From assembly GCA_021292105.1 (NCBI GenBank), contig CM037861.1, forward strand, positions 30,675,674-30,739,673: 64,000 nt of DNA, written 5' to 3'. The position numbers and the translations under genes were made by a program. The stretch is from Anadara kagoshimensis. Lineage: Eukaryota; Mollusca; Bivalvia; Arcoida; Arcidae. The notes under the pieces were generated by a model. It worked only from the letters and a program-made list of their open reading frames with translations, was not told the origin of the DNA and did no database searches. Below, in pieces: positions 56,168-64,000 of this stretch (the stretch's first letter is position 1; each line of letters starts with the position of its first letter).

Positions 56168-56326
56168 CCACTGCCATTACAATAGCTCAGTTTCTACAGT
56201 GCTCGCTCCTTATGTGGAAGATCCATGTTCGAACCCCGACCGGGTCTGACCAAGATTTGACAATAAGTAGTGGTTGTTCTTATGCCAAAAACTCGGCATT
56301 TGGAAATGAAATTTACTTGGTCCTCC
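56168..56326 (+). mobile_element. S1 SINE head and part of centre
   Basis: AATAGCTCAGTTTCTACAGT, GCTCGCTCCTTATGTGG, GTTCGAACCCCGACCGGGTC, then CGGCATTTGGAAATGAAATT. Stops where RP-type sequence begins. Confidence 0.75.
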
Positions 56327-56339
56327 CAAGTCATGAAAA

Positions 56340-56745
56340 AATAATACGCTATGGTAGAGCTTGTTCCCACTACGGGAACTCTATACAACGAAGCAAGCTG
56401 CTTACAAATAAATTGTTGACCCAGAGATATTGCAAGCCTATGCTTATCAGGGCCATCAACCTCAAAAAGTTTTATGACAGTATTGTTGATAAGTTTGATG
56501 TCTCTGTATTCAGAATTGCCCTGGATATATATGACGTACCATAATTGCATGTTCATTTCACTCAATTTTTATAACAGACATGGCGGGTGCAGCTAGCTAA
56601 ACAGGAAATGTTTACCCTTCTGGAGCACCCGGCCTCACTTTCCTGGTGGAAGTTCCCGTGTTTAACCTTATTTGTCGGTTTCAACGGTTTTACTTTGCTT
56701 CTGGATTATTATTCGGACATTGATTAATATGCTTGTTTTTGATTG
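56340..56745 (+). mobile_element. RP retroposon, longest plus-strand copy
   Basis: ACGCTATGGTAGAGCTTGTT, AAATTGTTGACCCAGAGATA, TTGCAAGCCTATGCTTATCA, then the core AAACAGGAAATGTTTACCCT and the 3' end TTAATATGCTTGTTTTTGAT. Matches 37985-38392 in reverse. Confidence 0.7.
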
Positions 56746-56972
56746 CCACTATATATATGTGGATTTTACATGTCGAAAATGGTATTGCTTGTGAGTTTCA
56801 CATGTCCAAAATGGCAATGTTTACGAGCGTTGTCATTAGTGATGTCAATACGTCGGATCAGCCATGTGCCTATAAAATCCCCATATCGGCAACATTATAT
56901 TATGTGTAAATATATTACATAGCATTTTCTATTTAAATCAAGCCTATTTTAAATAATGTTACAAACACCGAC

Positions 56973-57245
56973 AGTGGCAAATTTAAGGGGGGGGGTTGCA
57001 ACCACCCCCCCCCTTTGAAAAATTTGAGAGAGAGAAAGAGAGAGTGAGAGAGAGAAAGCTATTGACTGATGTGACCCCCATATGTTAATGTAACAACTCA
57101 TTTCTGTATATGTGTTGTTCCGGATCGCGTTTACTAGACCCCACGTCTCTGGAAGCTCGCGCCTTCGGCGCCCGCACCTAGCATTGATATACTAGTAATT
57201 CTCAAACCCCCCCCCCCCTTTCAAAAAATCCTGGATCCGCCCCTA
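56973..57245. mobile_element. hAT-like MITE, copy 2
   Basis: CAGTGGCAAATTTAAGGGGG, CCCCCCCCCTTTGAAAAATT, GAGAGAGA tract, GCCTTCGGCGCCCGCACCTA, and the right end CAAAAAATCCTGGATCCGCC-CCT. Homologous to 21688-21967. Confidence 0.75.
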
Positions 57246-57249
57246 ACCG

Positions 57250-57335
57250 TGATTCTGGTCCCAGAACAGACTTAATATAAGTAAAAGAATCTTGACTGGG
57301 GCGTAAAACACAACTGCTGCACACTCCCCAACTCT
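57250..57335 (+). mobile_element. S4-type SINE tail fragment
   Basis: CAGAACAGACTTAATATAAG, TCTTGACTGGGGCGTAAAAC. Confidence 0.5.
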
Positions 57336-57377
57336 ATGTAATTAATCTTTTAACAAGTAACAATGAGACTGCTATGT

Positions 57378-57688
57378 AGCAACTCCTACTGTCGCCTAAT
57401 GCCTAATGAGGTCTGGTGTCGAAACTGCAACACCTGATGAAGGTCGGGCTCCATTAAGCCTTATTTTGACGCCAAATGAATTCAAAAGATTGGGGTTACA
57501 GGCGAGAAGTCAAATACAGTCGTTAAATTTTGAAAATAGTTTCATTTGTAATACCAAAAAATTTCCTTGTCTTGAGCCTCAATTTTAGGACGTCATTAGA
57601 CGGTAAAATTGTCAACGCCTAATAAAGTCCGGATTTCATTATGCGTCGTACTTCATCAGGTATTGGACTTCGTTAGGAGTTGTTGCAC
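57378..57688. mobile_element. Possible MITE with GCAACTCCTA ends
   Basis: GCAACTCCTACTGTCGCCTA at the left, CTTCGTTAGGAGTTGTTGC at the right; CCTAATGAGG / CCTAATAAAG words recur inside. Terminal pairing covers only about 12 bp. Confidence 0.4.
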
Positions 57689-57837
57689 TGCTTCTACACA
57701 AATATTGTTTAAAGTTCCTATCTAACGTCCACTCATTATTAAATAGAAATGCTCAAAGTCGTTTAATTTAATAGTTTTATGCTTATTTCTGACAAAATTA
57801 AAATTTCAGTAGAGGTTGAATACTGAAACCCACAAGG

Positions 57838-58003
57838 GGAGAGGAAGAGGGGCCAGCCAAAACCGACTTGGCACAGAAGAACCGACACAGAGGCACGAAC
57901 AGCTGGAAAGACCTGAAGTTATCTAAAAACCGTGTCAGATGGAGAGGATGTTGTTGCGGCCCTTAGTCCACAGGATATCAAGAGGCATAAGTCAAGAGGA
58001 TGA
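57838..58003 (+). pseudogene. 3'-terminal fragment of a second LINE reverse-transcriptase ORF
   Basis: About 55 codons. The upstream frame gives PAKTDLAQKNRHRGTNSWKD and LKLSKNRVRWR; after one extra base the next frame gives DVVAALSPQDIKRHKSRG and a TGA at 58001-58003. The order GR-rich, trypsin-like basic stretch, KDL..LSKNRVRWRDVVAALSP is the usual C-terminus of APE-type LINE proteins (compare RGRPKTTWRR ... RNKWRANVQALC in the LINE at 45192). It is a different family, strongly 5'-truncated. The 3' UTR probably extends to near 58130. Confidence 0.7.
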
Positions 58004-58385
58004 GAACTGGAAATTTTTCCCCTTATGCGCAAACACATCCAAAGCAGAATATATATATACATACACATTGCCGTATGTACTTTTATTTAAATGGCTTCTG
58101 TCAAAACCGTTTGGCCATCTGTTATGTTTCTAAGTCTCCGTTAAACTGATAAAATAAATAATTTTTTTGGTAATTAATAAAAGAAAATCAAGATAATACA
58201 GAATGATACTTAATAAATATAAACGGAATTCCTTGAGCTTGTTTGTGTATAATTAAGATTAATATAATTAGCCGTATTAAATGAAAAAAAAAATGTTCTG
58301 AAACCAGAATCGTATGCGTAAAATAGGTTTTTAATAGATCTCAGCGTGAACTAGGTTCAAATAGGCATATTAAGTGATCTGAAGC
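58004..58385. other. Probable LINE 3' UTR, then unassigned AT-rich DNA
   Basis: A TATATATATACATACACATT run at about 58050; nothing else recognised. Confidence 0.35.
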
Positions 58386-59040
58386 TACAGTACAGACCTG
58401 TCGAAAGTTTAACACTAAGTTAGCGAGTTAGTGCCAAATCGACAGCTAATCTCGGTTACTCCTTAGCTATTTTTAGACAGCTGCCACATCTATCTCTCGA
58501 CAGCTGCCATATCTATCTCTCGACAGCTGCCATATCTATCTCTCGACAGCTGCCATATCTATCTCTCGACAGCTGCCATATATATATCTCGACAGATGCC
58601 ATATCTATATCTCGACATCTGCCATATCTATATCTCGACAACTGTCATATCTATAGCTCGACAGATGCCATATCTATCTCTCGACATCTGCCATATCTAT
58701 ATCTCGACAACTGTCATATCTATAGCTCGACAGATGCCATATCTATCTCTCGACATCTGCCATATCTATATCTCGACAACTGCCATATCTATATCTCGAC
58801 AGATGCCATATTTATCTCTCGACAGCTTTCATATCTATATCTCGACAGCTGCCATATCTATATCTCGACAACTGTCATATCTATATCTCGACAGCTGCCA
58901 TATCTATATCTCGACAGCTGCCATATCTATATCTTGACAGCTTTTTGGCCACTAGCTGTCCATTTCTCGACACCTCGGCAGCCGGACTTCGAATTTTTCT
59001 CGTCAGTTCAGTGTTAAACTTTCGACAGGTCTGTACTGTA
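58386..59040. mobile_element. MITE A copy enlarged by an internal minisatellite
   Basis: Left TACAGTACAGACCTGTCGAA, right ACTTTCGACAGGTCTGTACT-GTA. Its middle TATCTCGACAGCTGCCATAT is repeated about 18 times (58480-58935), taking the element from about 210 to 655 bp. Confidence 0.88.
58480..58935. repeat. 25-bp minisatellite inside MITE A
   Basis: Unit CTCGACAGCTGCCATATCTA-TAT, with variants CATCTG, AACTGT and AGATGC that recur in order (two or three unit types copied together). The plus-strand frame of ICHIYIST-type repeats is an artefact. Confidence 0.92.
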
Positions 59041-59262
59041 TTTATTTTTCATTCCAAAACAAAGTACCGGAACTATGTTTGGAATCTGTAACACTATTTC
59101 CGGAATTCGTTTTCCCCCGTGACCTTGACCTCATAAACATAAATATCTTATTGATCACAATTTGAGGAGCGTGCTTAGATAATTGTTTTGATGACATGCC
59201 AATATATAAATGCTATAACTAAGAGATTTCACCTCCTTTCAAGCACTTTCAAGTACGTGCAA

Positions 59263-59476
59263 TACAGACCTGTCGAAAGTTTACCACTAAGCTAACGATC
59301 AGTACCGAATCGGCTGCCCATCACGGCCCCTCGATAGCTATATCTCGACAACTTTTCGGCAGAAGCTATCTATCTCTAAGCATGTCTCGTTGGCCAAATC
59401 TGGGACAATCGTTGGTTGAGGTTCGTCTCCTTTTTCTTTAGCTCAGTATTAAACTTTCGACAGATCTGGACTGTAC
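59263..59476. mobile_element. MITE A copy
   Basis: TACAGACCTGTCGAAAGTTT at the left, TTAAACTTTCGACAGATCTG-GACTGTA at the right. Confidence 0.85.
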
Positions 59477-59529
59477 TTGGGTGTTACTCCGTGATAACAA
59501 GTTGAAGATAGATTTTCTTTACTAAGTTC

Positions 59530-60660
59530 TTTATGATCGCCGACCAACTCTTGCCAGAACACGAGTCTGATATCAAACGGAACTCAAACTTTCATTACCA
59601 TGTTAATTGCTTTTTGTAATAAACAATCCTTTTCATGAATGGTCAGACAAAGGTTTTAGAATGTCTCAAAAACAGAATTGTAAATAGTTTAAATAAGCAG
59701 TCCGTATAAAACATTTCTTTTGCAAATTTTTAAAAAATCCCAAAAGCATTCACGAGCTTTATTTAGAACATATTAAAGATGATATCAATGAGATCTGGTC
59801 TTTTTAAGATAATATAAAAAGGGTAAAAAACTCAACATTTCAACTATTTTATTTAAGATCACCAAGGGATTTTGAAAAAAAAAATCGAATACTGAATGGC
59901 CAATTGGTTTGGTCATTCGTTTTTGGCTTGACATCAGTGTAATGTCACTGCGTGTTTTGTAATTTTGCGACCCGTTGTTCGAGCAATCTGAAAGCCTCCA
60001 CCATCGAAAAGCAGAAAGCAGTCCATAAACATTTGTACCAACTAGATTGACGGTCAACTCCTGTCAGATCACAAGCCTTTTATATATAAAACGGTACTTA
60101 AACTCTCATTACCCAGTTAATTGCTTTTTGTAATAAAGAATCCTTTTCATGAATGGTCAGACAAATGTTTTAGAATGTCCCAAAAACAGAATTGTAAATA
60201 ATTTTAAGAAGCGGTTCGTATAAAACGTTTCTGTGCAATTTTTTTTTAAAAATCCCGAAAGGATTTAGCAGTATTATTTAGAACTTATTATTTATGATAG
60301 CAAAAAATCCTAATGCAGACTTTTTTGTGATTATCAAGCGATAGAGAAAAAGAAGACCACGGTGACCAAATGGTTTGGACATTGCGGTTGGTATGAGTGT
60401 AGTATAACTAAGTGTTTTGTAATCTTGGTAGTCGTTGTTCGAGCAATCTGAAAGCCTCTACCATTGAGTTCTAGTACACACAAGATCATAACCACTTGCA
60501 CCAACTGGCTTAACACAATTCCTTGTGATTATCAAGCAATTGAGAAAAAGATGACCACGGTATATTGCGGTTGTGTTTCAATCATGGTATAGCCGTTGTT
60601 TCGAGCAATCTGAAAACCTCCACCATCGAGTTTTAGGACACACAAAATCAAAACCACTTG
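59530..60660. repeat. Tandem duplication, about 530-bp unit, two and a partial third copy
   Basis: Shared: TGCTTTTTGTAATAAACAAT, CCTTTTCATGAATGGTCAGA, CAAAAACAGAATTGTAAATA, GTTGTTCGAGCAATCTGAAA, GCCTCCACCATCGA. Units start near 59530 and 60060; the third (60520-60660) holds only the last part. ACCACGGTGACCAAATGGTT ... GTTGTTCGAGCAATC may be a decayed tRNA-like head, but this is weak. No coding region. Confidence 0.8.
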
Positions 60661-60890
60661 CACCTACTCGCTTAACTCATGTGCATATACGCAATCAAAA
60701 CTTCCCAGACGATATCTGTTGTTGCTAATGGTTCATTTGATTTTATGACTCAAAATGAGTATAGATGTTTTTATCCAGAGAATATTTTCCATTTCGCTTC
60801 TCATAAACCTTGTCGTTTAGTTTTATACGTTTTTTTTTCTCTAGAAATGGGCCGTATTATAGTAAGGCGTCGTCCCGTCCGCAACATCTA
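60661..60890. other. Unassigned spacer
   Basis: Nothing recognised; the overlapping open frame runs into the SINE that follows. Confidence 0.3.
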
Positions 60891-61272
60891 TGGTTCGTTG
60901 GTTAAATGTTGCTTAACGTCGCATCAGCAATTTTTCAGCTATTCGCGACGGGAAATATTTTTTTATTTATCTCTATGAATTAATCTATGAACAAGTTAAT
61001 TCGTGTATGCCTTTGTAGTGCGAGTGTGTTTAATGGTCTGCCTTGTACTAGTCCGCACTCAGGGCGACGTTATTGTGCTAGCTCACAGAGTCAGTACGCC
61101 GCAGGCAAGCAAACCACTCCTCCAGTCACATTATACTGATACCAGGTAAACAAGTAAAGACAAACGGTAAGGAAAATTCACTTCACCACATGTGGGATGA
61201 GCGGGGTGGAATTCACAACGTTAAAAGACACTGGATTTGTAGACTGACGTCTTATCCATTAGGCCACCGCAG
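60891..61272 (-). mobile_element. S2 SINE
   Basis: Complement of the S2 tail (GTTAAATGTTGCTTAACGTC, GCATCAGCAATTTTTCAGCT) to the head (ACGTCTTATCCATTAGGCCA-CCGC). The B box is more decayed (GTTGTGAATTCCACCCC) than at 50265. Confidence 0.88.
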
Positions 61273-61396
61273 CTATGAACTTGAACCTTAGTTTTTGTTC
61301 CCTTTATTACAACTTAAATATTTTATGTCCCTTTGTACCTTGCCGTTATAGCGATATATATGTATATATTGCCGCAACAAACCATACATTTTATGA

Positions 61397-62563
61397 TTAT
61401 TTTTCAATATACCGGTCCCCATTTACCCCAATGCACTTAGCCCAATTTTCTTTCAGACTATCTATACCTTTGAAATATAAGTCTTCGGTTTGGTCCTAAA
61501 ACCATGCCTCTGTGGCAGCCTTAAGTCCATCGTCATCAGGAAATCTGATTCCCCGTAATGGGATTTCAAATTTCTAAATAGGAAATAATCACTGGTGCCA
61601 AATCGGGAATGTAGGGTGGGTGGTTAAGTTGTTCGAACTTGCATTCACGAATCGCTGATTGTGCAATCCTTGACTTGTACACAGGATTATTGTCGTGAAG
61701 AAGCAATACCCCTCGGTTCAACTTTCCCCTCCTTTTTAATTTAATAGTAACTTTTAGCTGCTTCATTAGATCAGCATAGTAAGCCCCAGTGATAGCAGGT
61801 TTATAATTGATTAACAGAACACCCTTAGAATCCCAAAACACAGTGGCCATGACTTTGCCAGCTGATGGTTGAGTTTTGAATTTCTTTGGTTGGGGTAAGC
61901 CAGGGTGCTTCCATTGCATGGACTCTTTTTTTGGTTTCTGGGTCCCAATGATGAATCCATGTTTCATCACCAGTTACTAAACGTAAATGGAAGCTCTCCG
62001 GGTTATCATTATAAATGCCAAGAAGCTCCCGACTTGACTGGAGTCTTTGGAAGCGATCCTGCACATTAAGGTTTCTGGGGACCCATTTTGTGGATACTTT
62101 TGACATTCCAAGATGCTCGTGGATAACCGTGTATACACTTCCATGTGAAATGTCACACTCCCTAGCTATGTCATCAATCCTAATTCGACGATCATTCATG
62201 ATGAGGGTCTTCACAGACGTGACAATTTCCTTTGTGATGGCATCAGCTGGCCGACCTGACCATGGGTCACACTCCCTAGATATGTCATCAATCCTAATTC
62301 GACGATCATTCATGATGAGGGTCTTCACAGACGTGACAATTTCCTTTGTGATGGCATCAGCTGGCAGACCTGACCATGGGTCATCCTTCAGTGAGGTGCG
62401 CCCACTTTTAAATTCAGCTGACCATTTTGCCACTGTGGAATAAGCAGGATCACTGTCACCGTACACCTCGGCCATTAGCCGGTGAATTTCTTTTTGCATT
62501 TGACCCCTCTACTTTGAGGAACTTTATTACTGCCCTAAACTCAACATTTTGATTTTCTATCAT
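61397..62563 (-). pseudogene. mariner (DD34D) transposase, inactive
   Basis: A cut-and-paste transposase of the Tc1/mariner superfamily, minus strand. Start ATG at 62563 (MIENQNVEFRAVIKFLK); helix-turn-helix region with YSTVAKWSAEFKSGR and DISHGSVYTVI; linker WVPRNLN; catalytic motifs GDETWIHHW, LLLHDNN and PYIPDLAP; C-terminus YFKGIDSLKENWAKC and NGDRYIEK before TAA at 61397-61399. Frame is lost in an A run after SNAK (near 62493), in a T run near 61930, at LAP (near 61580) and near 61540; a TAG lies before DQTEDLYFK. A 114-bp in-frame tandem duplication repeats 38 residues (PADAITKEIVTSVKTLIMND). Length apart from the duplication matches the family (about 345 residues). Terminal inverted repeats were not found. 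Confidence 0.92.
62161..62388 (-). repeat. 114-bp in-frame tandem duplication within the mariner gene
   Basis: CCTAGCTATGTCATCAATCC at 62161 and CCTAGATATGTCATCAATCC at 62275 begin two nearly identical units with only a few differences, so the duplication is recent compared with the age of the element. Confidence 0.9.
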
Positions 62564-63170
62564 TGCTTGATGGTCACCAACTTTGAATGCTTTTGAGAAT
62601 TACACAAATATGTTGTGACAAATAAACTTGATATGTTTAAAATGGCGAAATGCTGTGTTGTCTAAATAATTAAAGAAAATGTGTGTTACGCTTGGCTGAA
62701 TACGCTGTTCTATGAACTTTCTGACTTCCCCATGTATATACCGCAATAGTTTTATTGGACGTATCATGCTCCGGCAACCGACACTCTTGTTGTTTACGAA
62801 AACTTCTTCTTAATTCGATCAAGGTCTTTGAATCATTAATTGACATATATGCACTAATTTAAGTGTTCCAACTATTTAAGAGGCACATAAAAAACATACA
62901 AGACTTAAAAATACTGTTACAAAAATAAAGAAATACCGATTAAACTTACTGGTGTGAAGCTAGCCCGCAATTTTAGCCCGCAATTTTTTTAAATATCATC
63001 AAGCGGGCAATTCGATTTTATTTAAATACGGTTAATCCTAATATCATTACATTTATAAATATTTGATATTTAGGGCGACCTGCTATTGCACACAACTTTT
63101 TATAAAGACCACCTGTATATTAAGACCACAGGAACCGTGATTCTAAGTGTGATTACTAAATTACGCATAG
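62564..63170. other. Unassigned stretch upstream of the mariner
   Basis: TTTTTATAAAGACCACCTGT / TATTAAGACCACAGG near 63096 resembles MITE E-type ends. No gene found. Confidence 0.35.
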
Positions 63171-63171
63171 G

Positions 63172-64000
63172 GCGTAAAATGAGTTTCCCCATCTAGGGCT
63201 TTTAACCACGGGTAGATCTATTCAATTGCAACATTTGGTGAAAATTTCAAGAACCCTAGAGGGTAGAACGGGTCTTACGAGAGCTCAGAAGGACCATACC
63301 CCCCTTTTGATATGTGATTTCGTAAGGACCTGCTACGTTTGAAGTAGCGTACACAAAGAAAATGCGTTTCCCCATCTAGGCCTTTTAACCACGGGTAGAT
63401 CTATCCAATTGCAACATTTGGTGAAAATTTCAAGAACCCTAGAGGGGTAGAACGGGTCTTACGAGAGCTCAGAAGGACCATACCCCCCTTTTGATATGTG
63501 ATTTCGTAAGGACCTGCTACGTTTGAAGTAGCGTACACAAAGAAAATGCGTTTCCCCATCTAGGCCTTTTAACCACGGGTAGATCTATCCAATTGCAACA
63601 TTTGGTGAAAATTTCAAGAACCCTAGAGGGGTAGAACGGGTCTTACGAGAGCTCAGAAGGACCATACTCCCCTTTTGATATGTGATTTCGTAAGGACCTG
63701 CTACGTTTGAAGTAGCGTACACAAAGAAAATGCGTTTCCCCATCTAGGCCTTTTAACCACGGGTAGATCTATCCAATTGCAACATTTGGTGAAAATTTCA
63801 AGAACCCTAGAGGGGTAGAACGGGTCTTACGAGAGCTCAGAAGGACCATACCCCCCTTTTGATATGTGATTTCGTAAGGACCTGCTACGTTTGAAGTAGC
63901 GTACACAAAGAAAATGCGTTTCCCCATCTAGGCCTTTTAACCACGGGTAGATCTATCCAATTGCAACATTTGGTGAAAATTTCAAGAACCCTAGAGGGGT
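63172..64000. repeat. 184-bp satellite, at least 4.5 units, open at the window end
   Basis: Unit: AATGCGTTTCCCCATCTAGG, CCTTTTAACCACGGGTAGAT, CTATCCAATTGCAACATTTG, GTGAAAATTTCAAGAACCCT, AGAGGGGTAGAACGGGTCTT, ACGAGAGCTCAGAAGGACCA, TACCCCCCTTTTGATATGTG. Units from 63361 on are almost identical; the first (63178) is more diverged (ATGAGTTTCCCC), as at an array edge. Confidence 0.96.

Noticed and set aside
58596-58937. 113-codon ICHIYIST repeat protein
   Set aside because: It is the 25-bp minisatellite inside a MITE A copy.
62015-62443. 142-codon plus-strand frame
   Set aside because: It is the antisense of the mariner transposase and its in-frame duplication.

Overview
This window looks like non-coding, repeat-rich DNA from a mollusc, most likely a bivalve. 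That is an inference. The DNA is AT-rich and intron-like, has no operon structure, and is packed with tRNA-headed SINEs, TA-flanked palindromic MITEs, CACCATGTCTGTCTG-type repeats and minisatellites of the kind common in bivalve assemblies. No ribosomal RNA, functional tRNA gene, CRISPR array or virus-derived element was recognised. Almost all longer open frames are chance frames or by-products of tandem repeats.

Host coding signal is sparse. The clearest is at the left edge: three homologous 3'-terminal coding exons on the + strand (2398-2530, 3386-3521, 6127-6262). Each follows a good AG acceptor in the same splice phase and encodes 43-44 residues ending in HLFSW(D/E)L and a stop. They look like tandem alternative last exons of one gene whose upstream exons lie outside the window. 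A short ATG-plus-donor exon candidate (29487-29563) is much weaker.

Layout. 1-9.7 kb: the gene 3' end, with several decayed minisatellites between and around the exons. 9.7-16 kb: AT-rich spacer, the first MITEs and SINEs, and a five-unit head-to-tail array (14.1-15.4 kb). 16.7-19.1 kb: a satellite of about 100 bp built from the ends of the commonest MITE, here called MITE A. 19-28 kb: nested MITE/SINE/hAT-like insertions, two inverted copies of one dispersed block, and a 120-130 bp degenerate array. 28-40 kb: retroposon copies (here RP), SINEs, a 707-bp TTA-flanked element rich in ACGG/ACGA, and a four-layer insertion stack (37.0-38.5 kb). 40.5-49.2 kb: three large tandem arrays (about 120, 81 and 41 bp), the last split by a 5'-truncated LINE (45.2-47.5 kb). 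49-61 kb: more MITE A, SINEs, a 1-kb PIF/Harbinger-like element, a LINE tail and a 530-bp tandem duplication. 61.4-62.6 kb: a dead mariner (DD34D) transposase with an in-frame 114-bp duplication. 63.2-64.0 kb: a 184-bp satellite running off the window.

The main theme is mobile elements that insert into each other and seed tandem repeats. MITE A occurs about 18 times, serves as a landing site for SINEs, other MITEs and the RP retroposon, and has produced at least one satellite and one internal minisatellite. Labels MITE A-F, S1-S5 and RP are working names for families defined only by comparison within this window.
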